Below, in pieces: positions 37,267 through 47,154 of a stretch of 50,270 nucleotides of DNA (position 1 is its first letter; each line of letters opens with the position of its first letter). The translations under genes were made by a program, and so were the position numbers. The notes beneath the pieces are model-generated. The model was not told the DNA's origin, did not search any database, and saw only the letters and a list, made by a program, of their open reading frames with translations. Source of the DNA: Bacteriovoracales bacterium (GTDB taxonomy: Bacteria; Bdellovibrionota; Bacteriovoracia; Bacteriovoracales; Bacteriovoracaceae); NCBI GenBank assembly GCA_026713835.1, contig JAPONP010000067.1, forward strand, positions 1 to 50,270. The letters are read 5' to 3'.

Positions 37267-40221
37267 TTGGGGAGATATCCCTTTACAAAATGGTATCTAA
37301 AGATAGTGATGAGAAGACCAATCAATTTAAAGTATTTTAGGGGAGGGTTATTTCTGAGACTCATTTTTTTGATTTTCATTTTTTTTATGTTTTCATCATT
37401 GTCACGAGCAACCCCACTTATTATTGAGAATATTTTTCTTGATTGTGACCATATAGGTGGATGTATAGACTTTGAAAAAAGGATTGAAAAAATCAAGAGA
37501 AAATATACTTCAAGAGAAAAGCTAATAGATGATCTTGAAAATATAAAAATATCTCTTGGGCGAAATAAAATGTTTTATACGATTACGACAAAAAAAAATA
37601 AAGCAAGAATTTATTTAGAATTTGACCCTGTTTTGACTCTGGGAGATATCATTATTTCTTCAAAAAATAATATAGATTTGTCGGGATTTCTTTTGCCAAA
37701 GAAAGGAAATGAGTTTGCTCGAGAGAATATCCCGGTACTAATTGAAAAATTAAAGATATTTTTGGGAACAAAAGGGTACGAAAAAGCAAAAATTAAATAT
37801 GTAGAGACACTTAAAGACGGTCAATTTTCAATAAAAATTTACATTGATGAAGGTTCGATGCAGATATTAAAAACAGTAGAAATTATATCCGACAAAAATC
37901 TTTCTGATCTTATCTCTCATAAATTTAAAAAATTTGAAGGAAAATCATGGGATAAATCATCTTTTGATGTAGAGGTGTCAAACATTGTCAATTTTTATCA
38001 AAACGAAGGTCATTATCTTTTTAAAATGGAAATAAAAGAAATAAAAAGAGATATGAATGATTTTATTACACCTGTCCTATTGATTGATTTTGGGCCGAAG
38101 TTTGGGATTGATATTAAAGGAAATCAAACGATTCCAAGCTTTGAGATTATAAATACTCTTAAAGAAATGTTTTTTGAGAGAAGAGAAAAACTTAACAAAG
38201 CACAAATTGAAAAGGTAATTCAAGAATTATATTTTAAAAAGGGTGTTTATTTATCAAAGATTTCTATTGTTAAAAAAAATTTTGTATCCGAAAATATCTT
38301 AAGAGGTAGAGGAGTGATAAAAATTAAAGGTGGCCATGAGGAAATAGAGGGGAATAAAAGACAAGAGGTCGGGCATTATTTTATCAGTATTAAAGAAGGG
38401 CATCGGTTTTTCTTGGATGAAATTAATTTTAGGGGTAATAAAAGATTTTCAAAAAAAGAGTTGAAGAAGTTTTTTTATGAAAAGGGAAGTTTGCTTTCAA
38501 GGAGAGGGTATTTAGATGAGCGTAATGCGATAGATTTTGTTGAAAGATTAAAAAAGATTTATCTTATGGATGGATTTGTTTTTATTAAAATTTATCGCCC
38601 TGAAATTAAAAAAAACAAAAAAAATAAAAAAGCTAAGATTCTTTATAGAATTGTTGAAGGAGAAAAAGTTCTCTGGGATAAATTTAGCTTAAAAGGAATT
38701 CCTCTTTCAACTAAGAAGATTATAATACAAAATATACAGAATAAAGAAGGAGAGAATGTAAACTTAATCGCCTTGAGAGGAGATATTGACCAAATCGAAA
38801 GAAATCTTAGGGAGGAAGGATATTTCTTTTCTGAAATTTTAAACAAAAACTCAACAAATGTTATTCAATACTCAAAGGATTATTCAGGGGCCATATTAAA
38901 TCTTGATATTTTCTTAGGAAAAATGATGAGGTTTAATGATGTTGTTATTGTCGGTCTTGAAAAAACGCATTCAGATGTTATTGAGAGAGAGGTTTTTTTA
39001 AAGAATAATGATAAAATAACTCCATCAAAGATTGATGCTCTTCGATATCGTGTTTCAAAGCTTGGACTCTTTAGTTCGGTTTCAGTATCGCCATTTTTGA
39101 TTGACCCTTTAAAAAATCAAACCAACATTTTGATTTCTGTTCGTGAGAAAAAATTTGGATTTTTTGAATTTGCTCCCGGATTTAGATCTGATATTGGTTT
39201 TAAAGTCTCTACGACATTAGGTCATAATAATCTTTTTGGGGAAAATCATGCGATAACTTTTAAATCTCAAATTAACCAAAGACTTGATTCTGATTCATTC
39301 GATGAAAGGAGATATCAAAATAAAATCTTAGAATTTAAAACTTCTATAGGCTACGATTGGCGTTATTTTCTTTCTTACTCGATGGATATATCGACGCTTT
39401 TTTCTTTTTCAAGAAGGCGCTTTAGGTCATTTGATACGGATATAGCGCGCGGATCTTTGACCTTGAGTAAAAAATGGACAAGTCGATCTTCCGGCACAAT
39501 TCGATATCAGTTTGAGCATAATAAGCAATTTGATGCGATAAATTCTGCCGATGAAGGAAGATTCTCGCTAGGTTTACTTATGCCGGGAGTGACATTTGAT
39601 TTTAGAGATCGTGAGATTAATCCTTCATCCGGTTCTCTTTTTAATTTTTCCTTTGAATTTGCAAGGCCTTATTTGGGATCTCAGGAAGGAGAAAAATCTA
39701 TTCGCTATGATAAAATGATTTTTCGAAATGCTTTTTATTTTCCCTTGAATAAAAATTTGGTTTTGGCCCTCTCATTTAATACCGGAGTGCAGAAGAATTT
39801 GAGCCGTGAAACCCCCATTCCCAATATCAAGGTCTTTCGCTTGAATGGGATTGATCGTATTCGAGGCTTTGCAAGTTATGAAATCAATCAGCTTGATATG
39901 GCCGATTCGGGCCACCTTAATATCGATGATGTGGATATTGATGATAAGCTTTATTTTGTCAATTTTAAATTGGAGCCCCGTTACTATTTGTCGGATTCTT
40001 TTGTTTTTTCCCCTTTTTTGGATGCCGGAAGGCTCATGATGCCTCCTTATAGACCTTTTCATTTGAAAACGGCTTTGGGGATGGGCCTCAAGTTTGTCAC
40101 TCCCGTTGGAGTATTGAATTTTGATTATGGCATGAAGCTAAAAAGAGATTCTTTTGGAGAGGGAGAATCTTTGAAAAAAGAGAGCTTTGGGAGATTTCAC
40201 TTCACTTTGGGGGTTTTTTAG
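37267..40221 (+). CDS. Omp85 superfamily outer-membrane protein (TamA/BamA-like), POTRA plus beta-barrel
   Basis: Repeated POTRA-like segments, FEFAPGFRSDIGFKVSTTLGHNNLFGENHAITF, final FGRFHFTLGVF; ATG at 37309 gives a cleaner signal peptide. Confidence 0.9.
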   Translation: MGRYPFTKWYLKIVMRRPINLKYFRGGLFLRLIFLIFIFFMFSSLSRATPLIIENIFLDCDHIGGCIDFEKRIEKIKRKYTSREKLIDDLENIKISLGRNKMFYTITTKKNKARIYLEFDPVLTLGDIIISSKNNIDLSGFLLPKKGNEFARENIPVLIEKLKIFLGTKGYEKAKIKYVETLKDGQFSIKIYIDEGSMQILKTVEIISDKNLSDLISHKFKKFEGKSWDKSSFDVEVSNIVNFYQNEGHYLFKMEIKEIKRDMNDFITPVLLIDFGPKFGIDIKGNQTIPSFEIINTLKEMFFERREKLNKAQIEKVIQELYFKKGVYLSKISIVKKNFVSENILRGRGVIKIKGGHEEIEGNKRQEVGHYFISIKEGHRFFLDEINFRGNKRFSKKELKKFFYEKGSLLSRRGYLDERNAIDFVERLKKIYLMDGFVFIKIYRPEIKKNKKNKKAKILYRIVEGEKVLWDKFSLKGIPLSTKKIIIQNIQNKEGENVNLIALRGDIDQIERNLREEGYFFSEILNKNSTNVIQYSKDYSGAILNLDIFLGKMMRFNDVVIVGLEKTHSDVIEREVFLKNNDKITPSKIDALRYRVSKLGLFSSVSVSPFLIDPLKNQTNILISVREKKFGFFEFAPGFRSDIGFKVSTTLGHNNLFGENHAITFKSQINQRLDSDSFDERRYQNKILEFKTSIGYDWRYFLSYSMDISTLFSFSRRRFRSFDTDIARGSLTLSKKWTSRSSGTIRYQFEHNKQFDAINSADEGRFSLGLLMPGVTFDFRDREINPSSGSLFNFSFEFARPYLGSQEGEKSIRYDKMIFRNAFYFPLNKNLVLALSFNTGVQKNLSRETPIPNIKVFRLNGIDRIRGFASYEINQLDMADSGHLNIDDVDIDDKLYFVNFKLEPRYYLSDSFVFSPFLDAGRLMMPPYRPFHLKTALGMGLKFVTPVGVLNFDYGMKLKRDSFGEGESLKKESFGRFHFTLGVF

Positions 40222-40315
40222 GGCCCACCGATGGTTTGATTTGGTCGGACTCATCCTGTCTTTCCAAGGATACGATGCAATGCGCTATTTCTCGTAAGAT
40301 TCTATCTTCAAGGCG

Positions 40316-40344
40316 TTGACGATGTCCGTAATGGGGATTATAAA
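40316..40344 (+). promoter_or_regulatory. Candidate sigma70-like promoter for rplM-rpsI
   Basis: TTGACG (40316-40321), 17-bp spacer, TATAAA (40339-40344), 20 nt before rplM start. Confidence 0.6.
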
Positions 40345-40363
40345 CAAGTGATTTGGAGTTTAT

Positions 40364-40804
40364 GTGGTGATCAAACAAAAATCGTTTTATCCGAAACAGG
40401 CTTCCTTAGACTCAAAATGGTTTGAAGTGAATGCAGAGGGGAAGGTTGTGGGAAGATTGGCCAGCAAATTGGCTTCTATTCTCAGGGGGAAATGCAATCC
40501 CGGGTTTACCCCAAGTGTGGATTGTGGGGATTTTGTGATCGTGACCAATGCCAAAAAGGTTCGTTTGACCGGCAATAAAATGGAGCAAAAGAAATACTAT
40601 CGTCATTCCGGGTTTATCGGGGGATTGAAATCAAAAAAGGCCAAAGAGCTTCTTGAGAATCGCCCGGAGTTGGTGATCGCTAAAGCCGTCAAGGGCATGT
40701 TGCCCAAAACGGCACTGGGAAGAAAGCAATTAAAAAAATTAAAAATTTATTCCGGAAGCGAGCATCCCCACGTTTCTCAAAAGCCTGAGCGTTTGGAAAT
40801 ATAG
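40364..40804 (+). CDS. rplM: 50S ribosomal protein L13
   Basis: WFEVNAEGKVVGRLASKLASILRGK, GDFVIVTNAKKVRLTGNKMEQKKYYRHSG, AVKGMLPKTALGRKQLKKLKIYSGSEHPH. Confidence 0.97.
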   Translation: MVIKQKSFYPKQASLDSKWFEVNAEGKVVGRLASKLASILRGKCNPGFTPSVDCGDFVIVTNAKKVRLTGNKMEQKKYYRHSGFIGGLKSKKAKELLENRPELVIAKAVKGMLPKTALGRKQLKKLKIYSGSEHPHVSQKPERLEI

Positions 40805-41209
40805 GTGAATAGTAAGCGACATCATTATTTATCCCATACCGTTGGAAGAAGGAAGGCTTCTGTGGCCAGAGTCTTTATGGCTTCGGGAACGGGAAAGATA
40901 GAGGTCAATAAGAGGCCTCTTCAAGACTACTTCCCAAAGGCAACGAGTCGGTATATCGTCAATCAACCTCTCAATCTTTTACAGATTTCCGATAAATACG
41001 ATATTAAGGTCAGCGTCTCTGGAGGAGGGATGACCGGACAGTCGGGGGCCATTCGTCTTGGAATCGCAAGGGCCTTGGCCGAGATTGACCCCAACTTGAG
41101 GGCAGAGTTGAAAAAGGCCGGGTTTCTGACCAGAGATTCTAGAAAAGTGGAAAGGAAGAAATATGGCCTTAGGGGTGCAAGACGATCTTTCCAATTTTCT
41201 AAACGTTAA
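40805..41209 (+). CDS. rpsI: 30S ribosomal protein S9
   Basis: [74 protein letters not shown]. Confidence 0.97.
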   Translation: MNSKRHHYLSHTVGRRKASVARVFMASGTGKIEVNKRPLQDYFPKATSRYIVNQPLNLLQISDKYDIKVSVSGGGMTGQSGAIRLGIARALAEIDPNLRAELKKAGFLTRDSRKVERKKYGLRGARRSFQFSKR

Positions 41210-41251
41210 AATCCTCCTTTTTTTGATCCCAGTGAATGAGGACCGTTATTT

Positions 41252-43879
41252 ATGGCATCAATCAGAATCAGGGGTGCCAGGGTTCACAATTTAAAAAATA
41301 TAGATGTCAATATCCCCATCAATCGAGTGACGTGTTTGATAGGGCCCAGTGGTTCCGGAAAATCTTCTCTGGCTTTTTATACGCTCTATAACGAATCGAA
41401 GCGTCGGTATCTCAACTCAATTCCGGACTCTCTTAAATTTTTTTCAGATAGGCCTCTAAAAGTTGATGTAGATGAAATAAGTCCCGTTTTGCCGGCCTTT
41501 GCCTTGGCACAAACAAATCCCATTATGAGTTCGAGGTCTTGTGTCCTTGACGTCATTGGATTGTTGGAAAAACTACAAAAAATTTTTTATTTTTTGGGAT
41601 CTCAACATTGCCCCGTCCATGATCTGCCCTACCGCCACCTTATGCCTTCGATGCAATTGAGGAAGGCCTTTTCCGAAAAGGGGATGAGGCCACAGGAGAG
41701 CGATGTTATTCATCTTTTGATTGGTCGTGAGGAGTACAGGGAAATATATGGAGGGAGAACCCACGCACCAAGGTCTTTTTGTCCAAGACGTAATGAAATA
41801 AGGACATTTGATGAATCGGATGATTTTTATGAAATACTTCGATTTAGATTCGGAAAATTAGAGATGTTGGACAAAAGGTATGATGAATTTCTTAAACTGA
41901 AGAATGGGCAGGAGCTGATCGCATTTCAAAAAAGAAAAAAAAGGGCCGTATCGATAAAGTATTCAAAGCAAATGTCATGTCCTAAGTGCGGCAGAATGGC
42001 TTCTACCGGGAAATTACAGCATTATTCTCCCTATAATGCTCTCGGAGCATGTCGCTCTTGTTCGGGGCATGGGGCGATTCTCGTTTATGATGAAGAAAAG
42101 ATATTTCCCAATCTTAACATCTCTTTTAAAGAAGGGGGAACAAAGATATTCAACTATAAAAGATTATCCGTTTTTGAGAAAAAGTTTATTAAGGAAATAA
42201 AAAATGCCGGTTATTCTGAGAAAACTCCTTTTAAAAATTTTTCTCAAGAGACTTGGGATCGGATTCGTCATGGCGGTAAGGACTTCCCGGGCCTGGATGG
42301 GATATTTCAGCGACTTGGGAAAAAGCGATATAAAAAAGATATTCGGATTCTCTTGCGAAGTCTCCAAAAAGAGAAAGAATGTGAGGAATGTGAGGGAACT
42401 AGAGTTGGTGAAGAAGCCCGAAATACTCGAATCATTTTGAGCCAAAAATCCTTTTCGTTTCAAGAAATTTTAAAAGGTTCATTATCTGACTTGGCTCAAT
42501 TTACTATTGGAATTGTTGATGAGGGGCGTTTTGAAGATACCCATTTAAGGGCCATATTAAAATCAGTTCTTTCATCTTTGAAAACAGCTTTGAAAATTGG
42601 CTTAGGTGAGTTACCTCTCTTGAAAAAATCAAAACTTTTAACTCCTGGAGAGTATCAAAGATTGCTTATGGTAAAATATCTTTCTTACGAAGGATCAGGT
42701 TCCCTTTTTATTTTTGATGAGCCATCTCTTGGTTTGAGTGGGAAAGAACAAAAAAAGTTATTTTCAGAGATTTTAAAACTTAGAAATAATGGGAATACTA
42801 TTTTACTTGTTGAGCACTCGGATATTTTTTGTCGTTTAAGTGATGAAGTTATAGAAATGGGTAAAGGGTCTGGGTTCGAGGGGGGAAGAATCGTTCATCA
42901 GGGAAAGTATTTTGAGAAATCACCTGCCAGGCCATCTAAAGAAGAGGTGTCGTACTGCGAGGCCTTTCCCAGGAGAAGTCCCTCATCATGGATTATTGTC
43001 AAGGGACTCAAATGCGATCAATATGCCAAGAAAGAAATGAAGATACCGATCGATTGTGTTACTCAGATAAAAGGAGATTCTAATTCGGGAAAATTTCAAC
43101 TCATTATAAAATCTTTACCGATTTTAATTAAAAGACATCTTGAAGATATTTATAAAAGGGAAAGTTTTTATTCTTACACTTCTTTGCGTATAGAAGGAGA
43201 TATCCGAAATGTTTATCTTATCGATTCTAATGTCGGCAAAGTGACGGGGCGATCGACGGTTGGCTCTTTTTTGGGCATTTCTCCACATATAAGGAAATAC
43301 TATGCCGATCTTCCAATATCAAAAATGATGGAGCTTCGGCCGGGACATTTTTCGGTCAATTCTCTGTTGGGGCGATGTTCAACTTGCGAGGGAAAAGGAT
43401 TTAGGGATATCGATATGGTTTATTTGGAAGATATCCGAATCCCTTGCGATGATTGTCAGGGAAAAGGGCTAAAGGGCCAATATGCCTCTCTTTCTGATGG
43501 ACGTTTGACTTCTTATGAGACGTTTTCCCTTCCCATGAGTAAGGTCATGACCTATTTGAGATTGACCCCAAAAATCCGTCGAATTTGGGAATACGTTCAA
43601 TGGCTCAATTTGGACTACCTATCCCTTTCAAGGCGACTCAACACCCTTTCCGGGGGTGAAAGACAAAGAATCAATCTTTTGGCCTGTTTGGGGCAAAAAA
43701 TTGAGGATTCCCTTCTGATTTTTGAGAATCTCTCTTTTGGGTTATCGGAAAAAGAGCTCGTTCGATTGGGGGGGCTCTTGCGCCGAATTTGTGCCCACTC
43801 GAACTCAATAATTATTGTCGATGACCATCATTTATTTGGCCATATAAGCGATTATACTATTGATTTCAATAGGTTATAG
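41252..43879 (+). CDS. Divergent UvrA-family ABC ATPase (UvrA paralog)
   Basis: IRGARVHNLKNIDVNIPINRVTCLIGPSGSGKSSLAFYTLYNESKRRYLNS; CPKCG..CRSC and CSTC..CDDC zinc motifs; LSGGERQRINLL. Confidence 0.9.
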   Translation: MASIRIRGARVHNLKNIDVNIPINRVTCLIGPSGSGKSSLAFYTLYNESKRRYLNSIPDSLKFFSDRPLKVDVDEISPVLPAFALAQTNPIMSSRSCVLDVIGLLEKLQKIFYFLGSQHCPVHDLPYRHLMPSMQLRKAFSEKGMRPQESDVIHLLIGREEYREIYGGRTHAPRSFCPRRNEIRTFDESDDFYEILRFRFGKLEMLDKRYDEFLKLKNGQELIAFQKRKKRAVSIKYSKQMSCPKCGRMASTGKLQHYSPYNALGACRSCSGHGAILVYDEEKIFPNLNISFKEGGTKIFNYKRLSVFEKKFIKEIKNAGYSEKTPFKNFSQETWDRIRHGGKDFPGLDGIFQRLGKKRYKKDIRILLRSLQKEKECEECEGTRVGEEARNTRIILSQKSFSFQEILKGSLSDLAQFTIGIVDEGRFEDTHLRAILKSVLSSLKTALKIGLGELPLLKKSKLLTPGEYQRLLMVKYLSYEGSGSLFIFDEPSLGLSGKEQKKLFSEILKLRNNGNTILLVEHSDIFCRLSDEVIEMGKGSGFEGGRIVHQGKYFEKSPARPSKEEVSYCEAFPRRSPSSWIIVKGLKCDQYAKKEMKIPIDCVTQIKGDSNSGKFQLIIKSLPILIKRHLEDIYKRESFYSYTSLRIEGDIRNVYLIDSNVGKVTGRSTVGSFLGISPHIRKYYADLPISKMMELRPGHFSVNSLLGRCSTCEGKGFRDIDMVYLEDIRIPCDDCQGKGLKGQYASLSDGRLTSYETFSLPMSKVMTYLRLTPKIRRIWEYVQWLNLDYLSLSRRLNTLSGGERQRINLLACLGQKIEDSLLIFENLSFGLSEKELVRLGGLLRRICAHSNSIIIVDDHHLFGHISDYTIDFNRL

Positions 43880-43964
43880 GCTTCTGACCCCTGCCTGATA
43901 AAAAGAGTCAAGTTTTTCCCACATCCTCCGAAGGGATTATCAGATTTTGCTGTGGGGTTAAGAC

Positions 43965-44747
43965 ATGATTCGATTTGCTCATTTTCCATTTTTTTACTTT
44001 TTTATCATCTCATTTTTCTCACTCATTCAATTCAAGGCCTTTGCCACTTCTTTTGCTTCGACCACTGTTCAAAAAAAAGTGGAGAGTTCGGATGTTGTCG
44101 TTTTTGGCACCGTTGTTAGCTCTGATTACATCCGAGATAACTTAGGGGATATCGCCACCGAAATTACTCTCAATGCCGATCGATTTGCAACGCAACCTCA
44201 ATTTAAGAAACCACTTTCCTCCCCTCAAAGGAATTTTACGGTTCGATATCCGGGTGGAATTTTAGAAGGGATAGGTCAAAAAATACCGGGTACCCCAGAG
44301 TTCGTTATTGGGGAAAAAGTTGTTGTTCTTCTTAAGCACAACTCTTCTCGAAAAGGGTTTTGGGTTCATAATTATGCCGCAGGTAAATTTTCGAGAATAA
44401 AAAAGGGTGGTAAAGAATTTTTGGTTTCATCTATTTTTTCTGATCAGCTTGGAGTTGGACTCATTTCTGTTTCCGATTTTGATAGGATATTAGACGATTT
44501 TCGTTTTAAAACCTCGTTTTCTCCAAAAGATTCCGGTGATGAGAAAAAAATTGTTATTGCAAAGAAAGAGGAGAAAATGGTTTCTCGTGAAGTCGGTAGT
44601 CTCCAAGAAAAGAGAACCATACAATCTAGTGATGAGGAGACTCCTCCTTCCCATAGTGAACAATTTAATTTTTATTTCTTGATTTTAATTCTTATTTTTA
44701 TGGGATCATTATTTGTTTTTATCACTCGGTATCAAAAAAGTAAGTAA
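43965..44747 (+). CDS. Hypothetical exported protein with C-terminal TM anchor
   Basis: N-terminal signal FFYFFIISFFSLIQFKAFA; C-terminal FYFLILILIFMGSLFVFITRYQKSK. Confidence 0.72.
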   Translation: MIRFAHFPFFYFFIISFFSLIQFKAFATSFASTTVQKKVESSDVVVFGTVVSSDYIRDNLGDIATEITLNADRFATQPQFKKPLSSPQRNFTVRYPGGILEGIGQKIPGTPEFVIGEKVVVLLKHNSSRKGFWVHNYAAGKFSRIKKGGKEFLVSSIFSDQLGVGLISVSDFDRILDDFRFKTSFSPKDSGDEKKIVIAKKEEKMVSREVGSLQEKRTIQSSDEETPPSHSEQFNFYFLILILIFMGSLFVFITRYQKSK

Positions 44748-44759
44748 AAAGGTTATCAA

Positions 44760-46604
44760 GTGAAATATCAATTTACATACAAACGTTTTCTTTTTTACTT
44801 AGGGGTCTTTATCATACCCTTATCAACTTATGCGCTTGTTCAATTGAGGGGGAATAGTGGTGGTTTCAAGGGGCTGCATTGGGGAAGTGATCAAAGGAAT
44901 TTGGATATCCATGTCAATCCATCTAATAGTCAGAGCATAAGTGAAGGTACTATCGAAAATATCATCGACTTTTCCCTGAGCCAGTGGAATGGAAACGGAG
45001 ATATTGAAACAACCCGTCGAAGTTGGGGGGATGGAGCGAGTGCTGAAAGAAATGATCTTTATTTTAGCACAGATTCGGACTTCGGCCCCAGTGTTTTGGC
45101 CATTACGAGACTTAATTATTATTCAGGAACGGGAAGAATTTTTGCGGCCGATGTAATTGTCAATGATAATGCAGATTTTTCTGAAAATGCAAATGCTCCG
45201 GGAGGGGATTTTCTTGGAGATGTTCTGACTCATGAATTTGGTCATTTTATGGGTTTTGGCCATGGACAGGTTCAAAAATCTACTATGACTTACGTCGCTT
45301 TTAGGGGACAGCATATTCTCCATTCCGACGATAAAGAAGGGCTCAATGCTCTATATCCACTTTCTTCAAAATCGAGAGGAACTTTAAAAGGAGTTGTGGG
45401 AAGAGCCGGCTCAAACCGAGGTGTTTTTGGGGCCTATGTCAAGGCGGTTTCTTCTACAAGTGGAAAAGTTATAGCTTCGGCAGCGACAGAAAAAGACGGC
45501 TCTTTCAATATCAAGTCCCTTCCCATAAACGATACCTATTATCTCTATATTGCCCCTTTGAGAAAAAATGCAGGACCTCCTTCATATTATAACAGTGCCA
45601 GCTTTAATTTTTGTAATAATGGGGCCGATTGGGTGGAAAGTTATTCTCAAAGATGCGGAGATGAAGAAAGAGGTCATCCCCAGGGATTTAGATTATCGAG
45701 TGACGGGGAAGTCCTAAATGTGGGGGCGATAGGGATTCGCTGTGAATTTGAAATTCCATTGGATTATTCTTCAGGGGGCTCCCATTCCATTAACTTGGTT
45801 CAAAGCAATGATCAAGAGGGGGCCTATGTAGGGGAGGTACGGACGGGATTTTTTAGTGATACCTCTATCAATGCCAATAGTTCTCTAAGCGTTTTAAATA
45901 ATCAATCTCGAAGGGTTAAGGATACTTATGTCGTCGATCTTTCAGATTATAACCCTGACGCCGAAAAGGATCTTTTTCTCGATATAAAGATCGTGGCCCA
46001 GGGTGTTTATTCTCCGCTGAGAACTAATGTTTTGGTATGGAAAACTCCGTCCGGTACCCTTCCGTCGGATGGTAATTTTATTGGTCGGTATCCTAATTCA
46101 TGGGATAGTATTGATGCGATACAGACCCCTAATTATATTTCGGGAACTGTAATGACGGACTATAACCTTGATCGAAGTGGCAATTTTATCGTTCGCGTTC
46201 CTTTGGACGAGACCCAATCGGATCAGAACCGTTTTACTATAGAGATTGTCCCTCAGCCCCTCACACGAGGGCTTCCTACGGGGATTTATCTCAGTGATCT
46301 TTTTCCGGCGGCAAGCACTTTTACCCCTTCTAAAAAACACTACCTGATGATTTTAACCGTGAGCGAAAGAGAAGAAGGGAATTATTATATCGTCGAAGAA
46401 AAGGCCCATCGCTCCTGTACGGAAAAATTGAGCGTAGACGGCCTGGGAGAAGATGAGAGCGATTCGGACGGGGCCTCTTGTGGTGCTATAGACCCTCAAA
46501 ATCCAAACTCGGGAGGTGGCAACTTTATTCTCATGGCCTTAATGGGAATTTTGATGGCATTGATAGAACTCAGGAAGAGAAAGGCCCAAACATTTTTCGC
46601 TTAG
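44760..46604 (+). CDS. Matrixin-family zinc metalloprotease with C-terminal sorting-signal-like tail
   Basis: VLTHEFGHFMGFGHGQVQKSTM (HExxHxxGxxH then Met); C-terminal CGAIDPQNPNSGGGNFILMALMGILMALIELRKRKA. Confidence 0.9.
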   Translation: MKYQFTYKRFLFYLGVFIIPLSTYALVQLRGNSGGFKGLHWGSDQRNLDIHVNPSNSQSISEGTIENIIDFSLSQWNGNGDIETTRRSWGDGASAERNDLYFSTDSDFGPSVLAITRLNYYSGTGRIFAADVIVNDNADFSENANAPGGDFLGDVLTHEFGHFMGFGHGQVQKSTMTYVAFRGQHILHSDDKEGLNALYPLSSKSRGTLKGVVGRAGSNRGVFGAYVKAVSSTSGKVIASAATEKDGSFNIKSLPINDTYYLYIAPLRKNAGPPSYYNSASFNFCNNGADWVESYSQRCGDEERGHPQGFRLSSDGEVLNVGAIGIRCEFEIPLDYSSGGSHSINLVQSNDQEGAYVGEVRTGFFSDTSINANSSLSVLNNQSRRVKDTYVVDLSDYNPDAEKDLFLDIKIVAQGVYSPLRTNVLVWKTPSGTLPSDGNFIGRYPNSWDSIDAIQTPNYISGTVMTDYNLDRSGNFIVRVPLDETQSDQNRFTIEIVPQPLTRGLPTGIYLSDLFPAASTFTPSKKHYLMILTVSEREEGNYYIVEEKAHRSCTEKLSVDGLGEDESDSDGASCGAIDPQNPNSGGGNFILMALMGILMALIELRKRKAQTFFA

Positions 46605-46633
46605 GATAGGCTCTTATATAGGCCTTAAATGAC

Positions 46634-46663
46634 TTGAAATTTTTCCCAAATCCACTCTATAAT
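46634..46663 (+). promoter_or_regulatory. Candidate sigma70-like promoter
   Basis: TTGAAA (46634-46639), 18-bp spacer, TATAAT (46658-46663). Confidence 0.5.
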
Positions 46664-46670
46664 GGAGGAT

Positions 46671-47138
46671 ATGCGTCTTTTATTTGCCATCGTATTATGT
46701 ACTTTTCTATCCCCCTCCTTTTCTCAAAACTTGATGAAAGAGAGAATTTGGAAGTTGGATGGTCGAAAAAAATCCATCTATCATAAAAAGGGCGTTTTTC
46801 ATTTGGGTTCCCAAGAAAACGCCTCCCGTCTTATGGGGATTAGGCATTCCTACGGTAAAGTTCGAGGTTATGAGAGGATCGTCTTTGACTTTGAGACGAA
46901 TGGGCCGCCGAGAACTTATGGGCATCTATCGGAATCCAAAAGAAAGCTCTATATCGATTTTTTTGACTCAACCATCGACCCCTCTGTTCAATTTCCGGGT
47001 AAAAGTCGCTATGTAAAAAGTGTCAATTTTTTCCCGGATGGCGAAATGTTATCGGCTGAGATCACCTTTAATGATAGTATCGATGCAGAGATGTTTTTTC
47101 TTACGGGAAAAGGGCGTTTTATTATCGATGTGAAATAA
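46671..47138 (+). CDS. Hypothetical exported protein (AMIN-like fold possible)
   Basis: ATG at 46671 preceded by GGAGG and giving signal peptide MRLLFAIVLCTFLSPSFSQ; YERIVFDFETNG...KLYIDFFDS...VKSVNFFPDGEMLSAEITF. Confidence 0.72.
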   Translation: MRLLFAIVLCTFLSPSFSQNLMKERIWKLDGRKKSIYHKKGVFHLGSQENASRLMGIRHSYGKVRGYERIVFDFETNGPPRTYGHLSESKRKLYIDFFDSTIDPSVQFPGKSRYVKSVNFFPDGEMLSAEITFNDSIDAEMFFLTGKGRFIIDVK

Positions 47139-47154
47139 TCGGCCCCTTCCTTTA

